Of a DNA stretch of 64,000 nucleotides, positions 50,622 through 60,310 are shown piece after piece. Within the stretch, counting starts at the first letter, position 1; every line of letters starts with the position of its first letter. The stretch comes from Gammaproteobacteria bacterium. Its GTDB lineage: Bacteria > Pseudomonadota > Gammaproteobacteria > Steroidobacterales > XN24. Position numbers and translations under genes: made by a program. The notes below the pieces were generated by a model. That model had not been told where the DNA came from, made no database searches, and worked only from the letters and a program-made list of their open reading frames with translations. The stretch covers positions 62,001 through 126,000 of the forward strand of contig JAHEFR010000006.1 of NCBI GenBank assembly GCA_024640085.1, read 5' to 3'.

Positions 50622-50690
50622 ACTTGCGGATACATCGGCAGCGAACCGAGGACATCGCTGCTGGCCAGACGAGAGAAAGGGAGACTGATA

Positions 50691-51704
50691 ATGACAGTGA
50701 AGGTTGGGATTAACGGTTACGGGCGTATCGGGCGCTGCATCGTGAGGGCGCTGCACGAGCAGGGCAGGACAGACGAAATCGACATCGTCGCCATCAACGA
50801 CCTGGGTGACGTGCAGACCAACGCGCACCTGACCCGGTACGATTCCGTCCACGGCAAGTTTCCCGGCACCGTAGAGATCGACGGCGATTCCATCGTCGTC
50901 AACGGGGATCGCATGAAGGTCCTGGCCGAGCGCAATCCCGCCGCACTGCCATGGGGCGATCTGGGAGTCGACGTGGTGCTCGAGTGCACTGGCCTGTTCA
51001 GCACCAAGGAGAAGGCTTCGGCCCATCTGAGCGCCGGCGCCGGCAAGGTCGTGATCTCTGCTCCCGGCGGCAAGGACGTGGATGCGACCATCGTCTACGG
51101 CGTGAATCATGACGTACTGGACTCAGACTGCACCGTCATCTCCAACGCGTCCTGCACGACGAATTGCCTGGCGCCGCTGGTCAAGCCCCTGCACGACGCC
51201 ATCGGCGTGCTCTGCGGCCTGATGACGACCATCCATTCCTACACTAACGACCAGAAACTGCTGGACGTCTATCACAGCGATCTCCGCAGGGCTCGGGCAA
51301 CGGCGCTGTCGATGATCCCCACCAAGACCGGAGCCGCCGCAGCAGTTGGCCTTGTGCTGCCGGATCTGGCCGGAAAACTGGACGGTTTCGCCATCCGCGT
51401 GCCGACCCCGAACGTCTCCATGGTGGATCTCACGTTCCACGCGGCCCGAGCCACCACCAAGGAGGAGATCGACGAGATCCTGAAGGCGGCCTCCGAAGGA
51501 CCCCTCAAGGGCATCCTCGGATTCAACGCCGAACCGCTCGTGTCCATCGATTTCAACCACGACCCGCGATCGTCGATCTACGAATCGTCGTTGACGCGGG
51601 TGACCGAAGGCACGCTGGTCAAGGTCTGCTCCTGGTACGACAACGAGTGGGGCTTCTCGAACCGCATGCTCGATACGACTCTCGCATTCATGGCCGCGTC
51701 CTGA
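50691..51704 (+). CDS. gap: Glyceraldehyde-3-phosphate dehydrogenase
   Basis: The 337-residue enzyme interconverts glyceraldehyde 3-phosphate and 1,3-bisphosphoglycerate. It has the NAD loop [15 protein letters not shown] (5-19), the catalytic Cys155 ([11 protein letters not shown]) with His in the following helix region, and the C-terminal [12 protein letters not shown]. It starts at ATG 50691 with AGAGAAAGGGAG upstream, and lies 69 bases after tkt. Whether it works with NAD or NADP is not clear. Confidence 0.97.
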   Translation: MTVKVGINGYGRIGRCIVRALHEQGRTDEIDIVAINDLGDVQTNAHLTRYDSVHGKFPGTVEIDGDSIVVNGDRMKVLAERNPAALPWGDLGVDVVLECTGLFSTKEKASAHLSAGAGKVVISAPGGKDVDATIVYGVNHDVLDSDCTVISNASCTTNCLAPLVKPLHDAIGVLCGLMTTIHSYTNDQKLLDVYHSDLRRARATALSMIPTKTGAAAAVGLVLPDLAGKLDGFAIRVPTPNVSMVDLTFHAARATTKEEIDEILKAASEGPLKGILGFNAEPLVSIDFNHDPRSSIYESSLTRVTEGTLVKVCSWYDNEWGFSNRMLDTTLAFMAAS

Positions 51705-51732
51705 GCGCGGCGACAGCCTGAGGAGACCGGCG

Positions 51733-52911
51733 GTGGCAATCTTGCGTATGCAGGACCTGGATCTGGCCGGCAAGCGCCTGCTGATCCGGGAAGACCTGAA
51801 CGTCCCTGTCAAGGATGGCAAGGTCACCAGCGACGCACGCATCCGCGCCTGTCTGCCGACCATCCGCATGGGTCTGGAGCGCGGTGCCGCCGTGATGCTG
51901 ATGTCACACCTCGGCCGTCCCGTCGAGGGCGAATTCAGCGAAGAATTCTCGCTGGCGCCGGTGGGTGACCACCTGGCCGGGCTTCTCGACCGCGAAGTGC
52001 GTCTCGTACGCGAGTGGCTCGACGGCGTCGATGTGTCGCCGGGCGAGATCGTGCTGTGCGAGAACGTCCGGTTCAACGCCGGCGAGAAGCATGACGACGA
52101 GGCTCTTGCGCGAAAGATGGCGGCCCTCTGCGACGTCTATGTGATGGACGCCTTCGGGACCGCCCACCGGGCCCAGGCGAGCACCCACGGCGTGGGGCGG
52201 TTCGCGCCGGTCGCATGCGCCGGCCCGCTTCTGGTCGCGGAACTCGATGCACTGTCGCGGGCCCTGGACCGGCCCGCCCGTCCGCTGGTGGCCATCGTCG
52301 GCGGGTCCAAGGTCTCGACCAAACTGACCGTGCTCGATGCCCTGGTGGACCGCGTGGATCAGCTCATCGTGGGCGGTGGCATCGCCAATAACTTCCTGGC
52401 GGCCGCGGGATGTCCGGTTGGCCGATCACTGTATGAGTCCGATTTGGTGGATGATGCCAGGGTGCTCATGGACAAGGCCCGGGCGCGGGGCGCCGACATC
52501 CCGATCCCGGTGGACGTGAGAGTGGCGAAAGAGTTCTCGGAGGCGGCCGCGGCCGTCGTCAAGGCGGCTGCCGATGTCGGCGAGGAAGATATGATCCTCG
52601 ATGTCGGGCCGGACACGGCTGCGCGCTACGGCGAGCTGCTCAGATCGGCGGGAACGATTGTCTGGAATGGTCCCGTGGGAGTGTTCGAGTTCGACGCCTT
52701 CGCCGAAGGCACCCGGGCGCTGGCGGAGGCTGTCGCCGATAGCGAGGCGTTCTCCATCGCCGGGGGTGGCGACACCCTCGCGGCGCTGGACAAGTTCGGC
52801 ATTGCGGACCGGGTGTCATATATCTCCACGGGCGGCGGAGCATTCCTGGAATTCCTCGAAGGCAAGACCTTGCCCGCAGTCGCGATGCTGGAGACACGTG
52901 CGGCCGGCTGA
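51733..52911 (+). CDS. pgk: Phosphoglycerate kinase
   Basis: The 392-residue kinase transfers phosphate between 1,3-bisphosphoglycerate and ADP. It shows the substrate-binding [17 protein letters not shown] segment, SHLGRPVEG, the hinge [16 protein letters not shown], and the C-terminal nucleotide loop [13 protein letters not shown]. It starts at GTG 51733 with AGGAG 8-10 bases upstream, 28 bases after gap. No upstream ATG fits. Confidence 0.97.
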   Translation: MAILRMQDLDLAGKRLLIREDLNVPVKDGKVTSDARIRACLPTIRMGLERGAAVMLMSHLGRPVEGEFSEEFSLAPVGDHLAGLLDREVRLVREWLDGVDVSPGEIVLCENVRFNAGEKHDDEALARKMAALCDVYVMDAFGTAHRAQASTHGVGRFAPVACAGPLLVAELDALSRALDRPARPLVAIVGGSKVSTKLTVLDALVDRVDQLIVGGGIANNFLAAAGCPVGRSLYESDLVDDARVLMDKARARGADIPIPVDVRVAKEFSEAAAAVVKAAADVGEEDMILDVGPDTAARYGELLRSAGTIVWNGPVGVFEFDAFAEGTRALAEAVADSEAFSIAGGGDTLAALDKFGIADRVSYISTGGGAFLEFLEGKTLPAVAMLETRAAG

Positions 52912-52931
52912 ATCCGCGCGCGACAGTCCCG

Positions 52932-54374
52932 ATGACCAGCACGACAATGAAGCGCACCAAAATCGTGGCGACCCTGGGGCCGGCTACGGACGATCCCCGG
53001 ATCCTTGAATCCATGTTCCAGGCGGGCGTGGACGTAGTACGCATCAACTTCTCCCACGGCAGCGCTGCAGATCACCGAAGACGGATCGACCTGATCCGCA
53101 GTGTCGCTGATCGCATCGGAAAGGACGTAGGTGTCATCGGTGACCTCCAGGGACCGAAGATCCGTATCGAGAGATTCCGGGACGGGCCTGTAGATCTGGC
53201 CGAGGGCGATCCGTTCAGTCTGGACGTCTCCCTCGGAGAGGACCAGGGCGACAGCAGCGCCGTGAGCGTGACCTACCGCGCATTGCCGGAGGACGTCTCC
53301 GTCGGTGACATACTGCTTGTGAACGACGGTGCCATCACGTTACGCGTCCGGGATGTGGAAGGCCCGCGCGTCGGCTGCGTGGTCGAGGTCGGCGGACGGC
53401 TGTCCGACAACAAGGGCATCAATCGTCTCGGTGGAGGGCTGTCCGCCCGGGCGCTGACTGACAAGGACCGGGAGGACGTCCGGATCGCCGCCGAACTGGA
53501 GGTGGATTACCTGGCGGTGTCGTTTCCCCGGGATGGCGCCGACATGGAGGAAGCCAGGGCGCTATTGCGGTCGGCAGGAAGCAAGGCTCTGCTGGTGGCC
53601 AAGATCGAGCGGGCCGAAGCGGTGGCGAACCTGGAGGACATTACCCGAGCCAGCGACGTCATCATGGTAGCCCGCGGCGACCTGGGCGTGGAACTGGGTT
53701 ACGCCGAGGTCCCGGGTGTCCAGAAAACCATCATCCGGGTGGCCCGGGACATGAATCGCATCGTCATCACCGCGACCCAGATGATGGAGTCCATGATCCG
53801 CGAGCCCTTTCCGACCCGGGCGGAGGTCTCGGACGTGGCCAACGCCGTGCTGGATGGCACGGACGCGGTCATGCTGTCGGCGGAGACCGCGATCGGAAAG
53901 TTCCCGGTGAAAGTGGTCGAGGCGATGGCCAATGCCTGCAAGTCGGCGGAACGACAGAGGGTGAGCACACATTCCCGTCACCGCATGGACGATTACTTCA
54001 CGCGGATCGACGAGGCCGTCGCCATGGCGACCATGTATACGGCCAACCACCTGAACGTCAAGGCCATCGTGGCCCTGACCGAATCCGGATCGACGGCCCT
54101 GTGGATGTCGCGGATCCGCTCCGGAATCCCGATCTTCGCGTATACCCGCAACGAAGGTACACGTCGGCGGGTGGCGCTGTACCGCGGTGTCTATCCCATC
54201 GCGTTCGACGTGGTACACACCGCGCCGGAGGCCGTGTTCTCGGACGCGTGCAAGGAATTGCTGAATCGGGAACTGGTGCAGCCGGAAGATCTGATCCTGT
54301 TCACGGAAGGCATGAAGACGGGCGTCGGCGGCGGCACCAACACCATGAAGATCCTGCAGGTGCCCGGCGTCTGA
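52932..54374 (+). CDS. pyk: Pyruvate kinase
   Basis: The 480-residue enzyme makes pyruvate and ATP from PEP. It has KIVATLGPATDD (start), INFSHGSAADH, the PEP/Mg site VMVARGDLGVELGYAEVPGVQK near 240-261, and TATQMMESMI. The C-terminal domain (about 350-480) is typical of the tetrameric form. It starts at ATG 52932, 20 bases after pgk. In many relatives fba follows pyk; here it does not. Confidence 0.97.
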   Translation: MTSTTMKRTKIVATLGPATDDPRILESMFQAGVDVVRINFSHGSAADHRRRIDLIRSVADRIGKDVGVIGDLQGPKIRIERFRDGPVDLAEGDPFSLDVSLGEDQGDSSAVSVTYRALPEDVSVGDILLVNDGAITLRVRDVEGPRVGCVVEVGGRLSDNKGINRLGGGLSARALTDKDREDVRIAAELEVDYLAVSFPRDGADMEEARALLRSAGSKALLVAKIERAEAVANLEDITRASDVIMVARGDLGVELGYAEVPGVQKTIIRVARDMNRIVITATQMMESMIREPFPTRAEVSDVANAVLDGTDAVMLSAETAIGKFPVKVVEAMANACKSAERQRVSTHSRHRMDDYFTRIDEAVAMATMYTANHLNVKAIVALTESGSTALWMSRIRSGIPIFAYTRNEGTRRRVALYRGVYPIAFDVVHTAPEAVFSDACKELLNRELVQPEDLILFTEGMKTGVGGGTNTMKILQVPGV

Positions 54375-54450
54375 CCGTCTTCGGGCCGGAGTCGCTGCTC
54401 CCGCGAGCGGCAACCGGGATACCGGACCCATTGTCGGTTAGCATCCTGTC

Positions 54451-56841
54451 ATGCGCGTGCTGAAGAAACTCCTGATCATCTCGGTGCCTCTGGTCCTTGT
54501 GGGGATCGTGGCCGCATGGCTGGCTCTCAGGGCGAGTCTTCCCAGTCTCGACGGTGTCGCGATCCTCCCCGGGCTGGATGCAGAGGTTTCGATCGAAAGG
54601 GACAGCATCGGAGTCGTCACGCTGCGTGGAGGATCCCGTCTCGATCTGGCCCGGGCCACGGGATACGTCCACGCTCAGGACCGGTTCTTCCAGATGGATC
54701 TCGCGAGGCGGCGGGCAGCGGGGGAACTGGCGGCGCTGTTCGGGCCGGTAGCGCTCGAAGTAGACCGCAGCAACCGGCTGCACCGCTTCCGTCATCGGGC
54801 CCGGATCGTACTGGCGGCGGCGGTGCCGGCCGATCGCGCCTTGCTCGCCGCGTACGCCGAGGGCGTCAATGCCGGGCTCGAATCCCTTGGGGCCAGGCCC
54901 TGGGAATATCTGCTGCTCCGGGCCAATCCGGCGCCCTGGCGGGCGGAAGACTCGCTGCTGGTCCTGTACTCCATGTTCCTGGAACTCAATGACAGTCGCG
55001 GGGACCGTGAGACGACCCTCGCGTTGATGGATCGTACGCTGCCGGCGGCCATGGTGACGTTCATCTCGCCCGCCGGCACGGAGTGGGATGCGCCCATGGA
55101 GGGCGAGGCCTACCGCGTACCCGAGTTCCCGGGTCCGGAACTGTTCGCGGTGGAACGCGACGAGAGTCAGGGTACCCTGACGCCGCCGCGCCCGCTTCGG
55201 CTCGATGGCGTCCTGCCTGGGAGCAACAACTGGGCGGTCGCCGCTTCCGTGTCCGCAAACGGCTCGGCCATGGTGGCAAACGACATGCATCTCGGCCTGC
55301 GCGTTCCGAATACCTTTTATCGCCTGCGGCTCGAGATCGCGGGAGACCGGGCCATGGAAGTCACCGGCGCGAGCCTGCCTGGCGTACCACTGATCGTGGT
55401 CGGGAGTAACGGCCGGGTAGCCTGGGGCTTCACTAACAGTTACGGCGACTGGACCGACGTCATTCTGCTTGAGGTCGATCCCGACGACCCGTCGTCCTAC
55501 CGGACACCGGACGGCTGGGTGCCGACCGAGTGCGTCGAGGAATCGATCCTTGTCGCGGGGGAGGAGCCGGGGTCGGAAACAGTCTGTGAAACGATCTGGG
55601 GACCTGTCATGCCCGCGCAGGACGGGATGGCGCCGCGGGCTCTCAAGTGGCTCGCCCACGAGGCTGACGCCGTGAACCTGGGGCTGATGCGCATGGAAGA
55701 GGCGCTTGACGTGGACGACGCGGTGGCGGTTGCCAATGGGGCCGGCATCCCGCCGCTCAACATGATCGCGGCGGACCGGGGCGGAAGGATCGCCTGGACC
55801 ATCGCCGGACGGATCCCGATGCGCCAGGGCTACGCCCCCGATAGGCCGGCCAGCTGGTCGCCTTCCGGGACGGGCTGGGCCGGCTGGCTGGCGCCGGAAG
55901 ACTACCCGCGTATCGTCGATCCCCCCGGGGGCCGGGTGTGGTCCGCCAACGCCAGGGTGACAGATGGCGAGGAGCTTGGAATCCTCGGCGACGGCGGCTA
56001 TGCCCTTGGCGCCCGCGCGTCCCAGATCCGGGACGACCTGGAACGCAGTGACGCCCTGGGCATGGCGGACATGCTGGCCATCCAACTGGATGACCGGGCA
56101 GTGTTCTATCAGCGGTGGCGCGACCTGGCCCTGCAGACTCTGTCAGCGCACGTCATCGCCCGAGATCCCCGGAGACAGGAGTTCCGGCGACTTCTTGAGG
56201 ACTGGATACCACGAGCCTCCACGGACTCTGTCGGGTTCCGTCTCGTATACGAGTTTCGCCAGCAGGCGCTGGGGCTGGTGTTCGAGGGGCTGACAGGGCC
56301 GGTCCGCCGTGCGGACCCGGAGTTCTCTCTGGACGAGAGCTTCCGCTACGGCGTCGGCAGGCAGTTCGAGGGACCGGCCTGGGCGCTGGTCACCAGGAGA
56401 CCTCAACACCTCCTGAATCCGGCTTTCGGGACGTGGGACGACTTGCTGATCACTGCCGTCGACCTGGCCGCAGCGAAGGTGTCGGAGATGGGGCCATTGG
56501 GAGACGAGCCCTGGGGCCGGGCGAACGTGGCTTCCATCCGGCATCCCCTGAGCCGTGTCCTGGGGCCGTTCGCGCCGTGGCTCGACATGCCGGCCCAGCC
56601 CCTGGACGGGGCGACCCACATGCCGCGGGTGCAGCAGCCATCCTTCGGCGCCTCGGAGCGTTTCGCCGTGTCTCCTGGCAGGGAGCGGGAGGGCTATTTC
56701 CACATGCCGACCGGGCAGAGTGGTCATCCCCTCTCCCCGTATTACCGCGCCGGGCACGAGGCCTGGGTCAGGGGCGATCCGACGCCATTCCTGCCGGGGG
56801 CGGCGGTCCATCGCCTGTCAGTGGTGCCGGAGGGTGGCTGA
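54451..56841 (+). CDS. Penicillin acylase-family Ntn-hydrolase
   Basis: A 796-residue precursor. Residues 8-30 form a hydrophobic signal/anchor. The self-processing nucleophile is Ser258 in LPGSNNWAV, which becomes the N-terminus of the beta chain after cleavage and is required for catalysis; the alpha-chain part lies before it. The Asn/His context GSNNW and NDMHLGLRVPNTFYRL is conserved. Family members deacylate penicillin G, acyl-homoserine lactones or other amides; the substrate cannot be read. It is periplasmic and follows pyk by 76 bases. Confidence 0.92.
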   Translation: MRVLKKLLIISVPLVLVGIVAAWLALRASLPSLDGVAILPGLDAEVSIERDSIGVVTLRGGSRLDLARATGYVHAQDRFFQMDLARRRAAGELAALFGPVALEVDRSNRLHRFRHRARIVLAAAVPADRALLAAYAEGVNAGLESLGARPWEYLLLRANPAPWRAEDSLLVLYSMFLELNDSRGDRETTLALMDRTLPAAMVTFISPAGTEWDAPMEGEAYRVPEFPGPELFAVERDESQGTLTPPRPLRLDGVLPGSNNWAVAASVSANGSAMVANDMHLGLRVPNTFYRLRLEIAGDRAMEVTGASLPGVPLIVVGSNGRVAWGFTNSYGDWTDVILLEVDPDDPSSYRTPDGWVPTECVEESILVAGEEPGSETVCETIWGPVMPAQDGMAPRALKWLAHEADAVNLGLMRMEEALDVDDAVAVANGAGIPPLNMIAADRGGRIAWTIAGRIPMRQGYAPDRPASWSPSGTGWAGWLAPEDYPRIVDPPGGRVWSANARVTDGEELGILGDGGYALGARASQIRDDLERSDALGMADMLAIQLDDRAVFYQRWRDLALQTLSAHVIARDPRRQEFRRLLEDWIPRASTDSVGFRLVYEFRQQALGLVFEGLTGPVRRADPEFSLDESFRYGVGRQFEGPAWALVTRRPQHLLNPAFGTWDDLLITAVDLAAAKVSEMGPLGDEPWGRANVASIRHPLSRVLGPFAPWLDMPAQPLDGATHMPRVQQPSFGASERFAVSPGREREGYFHMPTGQSGHPLSPYYRAGHEAWVRGDPTPFLPGAAVHRLSVVPEGG

Positions 56842-56936
56842 ACGGTTTCGGGCGGGATTGCGGCCGAACGAGCAGGCATTGATGGCCATCCTGCTTCCAC
56901 GAACACGATCCCGATCGATCGATCCGCGGCCTTTGT

Positions 56937-57485
56937 TCAGCCGGCCGGTTGCCCCTGCATCGAGATCAGATCGCCGAGGATCTCCTCTGAATGAGTGTCG
57001 GGATCGACCTTGTCGTAATGCCTGGCGATGGTGCCGTCCGGAGCGATAAGGAAGGTTTGTCGCTTGGCGAACTTGGTGATGCCCAGGTTGGTGACGACGC
57101 CGTAAGTGGCCGCCACGTCTCCGTGCGGATCCGACAGAAGGGAGAAGGGCAGACTGTATTTTTCGGCGAATTCCTGATGGGACTCCACGTCGTCCAGGGA
57201 GATGCCGAGGATGACGGCGCCGCGCTCCCGGAAAGCGAAGATGTTGTCCCGGAAACTGCAGGCCTCGGTAGTACAGCCGGGGGTGTCGTCCTTGGGATAG
57301 AAATAAAGGGCCACCCATTGCCCCTTGTATTGCTCCAGGGTCTGCCAATCGCCGTTCTGGTCCTGGAGCCTGAACTCCGGAGCAAGGCTCCCTTCGGCCG
57401 GCGTATCCGCCGACGCCGCCCCGCTCAATGCCAATAAAGCGACTCCCGTCATCAGCAACCCGGCAGCGAAACGTGTGAAGTCCAT
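56937..57485 (-). CDS. Secreted BCP/PrxQ-type peroxiredoxin
   Basis: A 182-residue thiol peroxidase. Residues 1-26 are a signal peptide (FAAGLLMTGVALLALSGAASA), so it is periplasmic, unusual for the normally cytoplasmic BCP class. The peroxidatic Cys71 and resolving Cys76 lie in TPGCTTEACSF, and the C-terminal IARHYDKVDPDTHSEEIL fits PrxQ. I chose ATG 57485 because the signal peptide starts there, rejecting an in-frame extension to 57644. The TlpA-DsbD pair at 4059-6760 could supply reductant, but this is a guess. Confidence 0.9.
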   Translation of the reverse strand: MDFTRFAAGLLMTGVALLALSGAASADTPAEGSLAPEFRLQDQNGDWQTLEQYKGQWVALYFYPKDDTPGCTTEACSFRDNIFAFRERGAVILGISLDDVESHQEFAEKYSLPFSLLSDPHGDVAATYGVVTNLGITKFAKRQTFLIAPDGTIARHYDKVDPDTHSEEILGDLISMQGQPAG

Positions 57486-57625
57486 CGCGGTTTTCTCCCC
57501 AGAACCCGTGCAGTCTGAATTGCAGGAACCCAGTGTACCCGCCCGGGCTCTGTCCGTGACCCTGCGCGTCACCACATCCCGGGATATCGGCTGGGAATTC
57601 GGTTCTTGCCGCGATTCGGATTCTG

Positions 57626-58939
57626 ATGGACGGAAGGCCGCCACGAAATCTGCCGCCCCCGGCGGGCATCAGCAGGCCAGAGACGGGCATCGTACTGCCC
57701 GGTGGGGGCGCTCGGGCCGCCTATCAGGTTGGCGTATTGAAGGCCATCGCCCGGATGCTGCCCCCCGGCAGCCCGTGCCCTTTCCCCGTCATCACCGGAA
57801 CATCCGCCGGGGCCATTAACGCCGTAGCCCTGGCCTGCTACGCAGACCGGTTCCGGGCCGGCGTACGGGCGCTGGAATCGGTCTGGTCCAATTTCAGGAC
57901 GGAGCAGGTATACCGGACCGATGCGGCGGCAGTGATGAGGTCCGGCCTGCACTGGATGACGACCGTGCTACTGGGGGGGCTGGGGCGGCGCAATCCGCAG
58001 AGCGTATTCGACAATCAGCCGCTCATGTCCCTGCTGTCCGACCGCATCCCGGTGGACAGGATCCAGGGCCATATCGACGCGGGGATCCTGCACGCGGTAT
58101 CGGTAACGGTCTCGAGCTATCGCAGCGGCAGATCGGTCAGCTTTTTCCAGGGCGCCCCGACCGCCGAGCCGTGGCGGCGGGCGCGGCGGGAGGGTCGTCG
58201 GGCAAAGCTCGGCGTCCACCACATGATGGCATCGACGGCCCTGCCTCTGGTTTTTCCGGCCCGATCCGTAGAGGGCGAGTACTGCGGTGACGGCGCCCTG
58301 CGGCAGGTCATGCCCCTGAGCCCGGCGCTCCGACTGGGCGCCCGCCGACTGCTCGTGGTCGGCGCCCGGGATGAACGCCCCGCGGCCGAACCCCCGGCCG
58401 GGACTTTCGATTCCCGGCCGAACCTGGGCCACATCGCCGGATACATGCTCGATACGCTGTTCATGGATGGTCTCTACAGCGATCTTGAGCGGGTGACGAG
58501 GATCAACATGCTGCTGGACTGTTTCGGCGAGGGCCGGCAGACCTCAGGCATGCCGGACCTGAAGCGGGTTGAGACCCTGGTGGTACTCCCCAGCCTGGAC
58601 CTCCGCGACCTGGCCACCGGCCACGCCGACGAAATGCCGCTGTCGATCCGCCTGCTCCTGAGAGGGCTGGGTGCATACGGTCCGCGCGGAGGCCAACTCC
58701 TCAGCTATCTGCTCTTCGAAAGGGGATTCACTCGCGCCCTCATCCAACTCGGCTACGAGGACGCCATGTCACGGCGTGCCCATGTCATGGCGCTGCTGGA
58801 GGGCCAACCCATGCCGGCCATCGACGCGCCGGAGCCGGTAGCGGCAGATCTCTCAGGTCAATACAAGCGTCCCGAGCCCCAGGAAGGCCATGAAACCGAC
58901 GACGTCGGTTACAGTGGTCAGCACTACGCTTCCGGCTAG
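57626..58939 (+). CDS. Patatin-like phospholipase
   Basis: A 437-residue protein with the patatin catalytic dyad: the oxyanion loop PGGGARAAYQVGVLKAI near 25-41, the nucleophile Ser60 in GTSAG, and the Asp222 of YCGDGALRQ. It lacks a signal peptide. Such enzymes hydrolyse acyl esters of phospholipids; the substrate is unknown. Its last 87 bases (58853-58939) overlap the antisense end of mgtE, and the final 30 or so residues (polar and low-complexity) are the ones affected. Confidence 0.88.
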   Translation: MDGRPPRNLPPPAGISRPETGIVLPGGGARAAYQVGVLKAIARMLPPGSPCPFPVITGTSAGAINAVALACYADRFRAGVRALESVWSNFRTEQVYRTDAAAVMRSGLHWMTTVLLGGLGRRNPQSVFDNQPLMSLLSDRIPVDRIQGHIDAGILHAVSVTVSSYRSGRSVSFFQGAPTAEPWRRARREGRRAKLGVHHMMASTALPLVFPARSVEGEYCGDGALRQVMPLSPALRLGARRLLVVGARDERPAAEPPAGTFDSRPNLGHIAGYMLDTLFMDGLYSDLERVTRINMLLDCFGEGRQTSGMPDLKRVETLVVLPSLDLRDLATGHADEMPLSIRLLLRGLGAYGPRGGQLLSYLLFERGFTRALIQLGYEDAMSRRAHVMALLEGQPMPAIDAPEPVAADLSGQYKRPEPQEGHETDDVGYSGQHYASG

Positions 58940-60208
58940 GGCGGGATCCACGCCGATCCTCTTCAACAGAAGAGGGATTGAGACCCCGGAGATCGCAGCC
59001 ACCGCAAGGTTAGCGATCATGGCGATGCCGATGACGCCGCCCAGCTGCCACGAGCCGAACCACAAGATGGTGGCGACCGCGACCACCGCCGCCCAGGTCA
59101 GCCCGTTGAGGACCCCGACCGCGATTTCCCGGATCAGGAGCCAGCGCGCGTTGGAATCCTGAACCTGACCCAACGCCAGGCCCCGGATCATCAGCGTAAG
59201 GGTCTGGCTACCGGCGATACCGCCCATGCTGGCCACGATCGGCATGAGGACGGCCAGGGCGACCACCTGGTCGATCGTCGCCTGGAACAATCCCACTACC
59301 CAGGCCGCGATGAAGGCGGTGGCCAGGTTGACGCCCAGCCAGACGGCCCGGCGCCGGCTGCTGATGAACACCGGCGCGAATATGTCGTCGTCCTCGTCCA
59401 GGCCGGCCATGCTCATGATGGAGTGGTCCGCCTGTTCCCGTATCACGTCCACCACGTCATCGATCGTGATGCGGCCAACCAGGCGGCCGTCTGGCGATAT
59501 CACCGGTGCAGTCACAAGATCCCGGGTCTCGAACAACGTGGCCACCTCGCTGGCGTGGGCGTCGGCAGGGATGCCGGCAACCCGGGTGTCCATAATCTCG
59601 GCCACGCTCCGGGACGCGTCCTCGGTCAGCAGTCTGGTCAGATACAGAACACCCACGTAACGGTCGTAACGGTTGACCACGAACAGCACGTCGGTGTCGC
59701 GAGGGAGTTCACCACGGATGCGGAGATATCGGAGCACCACGTCGACGTTCACATCCGGCCGAACAGTGACGATATCGAGTTCCATCAGGCCGCCGGCGCT
59801 GTCTTCCGGGTAGGCCATCATGGTGCGCAACCGCTCCCTGTCCTGGTGACCCATGGACTGGAGGACCTGCTGTGTCACCGCCTCCGGCAGCTCCGGCATC
59901 AGGTCCGCCAGATCGTCCAGATCCATGCCTTCGGTGGCCGCGACCAGCTCGGCCTCGTCCATGCCGCTCAGCAGGTTTGCGCGGACTTCGTCATTCAGTT
60001 CGACGAGGATGTCACCGTCGCTCTCCGGGGCGACGAGTTCCCAGACGACATCGCGCTGGGGCGGTGGCAGGGACTCGAGCAGATCCGCGATTTCGGCGGG
60101 GTGCAGGGAATTGATCTCGCGACGAACCCGGCGCAGAGTGCCGCTCTCGAGCGCATCGTGAAGGCGCTTGAGTCGTGGTGCCCTCGGATCTTGCATCTCG
60201 ACACTCAT
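58853..60208 (-). CDS. mgtE: Magnesium transporter MgtE
   Basis: A 451-residue Mg2+ channel/transporter. The N-terminal cytoplasmic domain (SLHPAEIADLLESLPP, about 30-130), the CBS pair (about 135-255: MDTRVAGIPADAHASEVATLFE, ISPDGRLVGRITIDDVVDVI) and five C-terminal membrane helices (about 285-450, containing PIVASMGGIAGSQTLTLMIRGLALG) appear in order. It starts at ATG 60208, 103 bases downstream of rapZ. Convergent overlap with the patatin gene is 87 bases. Confidence 0.96.
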   Translation of the reverse strand: MSVEMQDPRAPRLKRLHDALESGTLRRVRREINSLHPAEIADLLESLPPPQRDVVWELVAPESDGDILVELNDEVRANLLSGMDEAELVAATEGMDLDDLADLMPELPEAVTQQVLQSMGHQDRERLRTMMAYPEDSAGGLMELDIVTVRPDVNVDVVLRYLRIRGELPRDTDVLFVVNRYDRYVGVLYLTRLLTEDASRSVAEIMDTRVAGIPADAHASEVATLFETRDLVTAPVISPDGRLVGRITIDDVVDVIREQADHSIMSMAGLDEDDDIFAPVFISSRRRAVWLGVNLATAFIAAWVVGLFQATIDQVVALAVLMPIVASMGGIAGSQTLTLMIRGLALGQVQDSNARWLLIREIAVGVLNGLTWAAVVAVATILWFGSWQLGGVIGIAMIANLAVAAISGVSIPLLLKRIGVDPALAGSVVLTTVTDVVGFMAFLGLGTLVLT

Positions 60209-60310
60209 GCCCGACTCCTTTATCCAGACGCCAGACGGCGTATCCCCTGGCGGGCATCCGGATTCTACGGCGGTCGTGGCCGGCTGACTAACCCGCCATG
60301 CAGATTCGTA

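Noticed and set aside
48579-51110. A long minus-strand frame of about 843 codons, antisense to tkt and gap
   Set aside because: The sense frames encode unmistakable transketolase and GAPDH. The antisense product shows no family motif or ribosome site.
57485-57644. A longer peroxiredoxin start before the signal peptide
   Set aside because: It would bury the signal peptide inside the protein, and the extra residues are not family-like.
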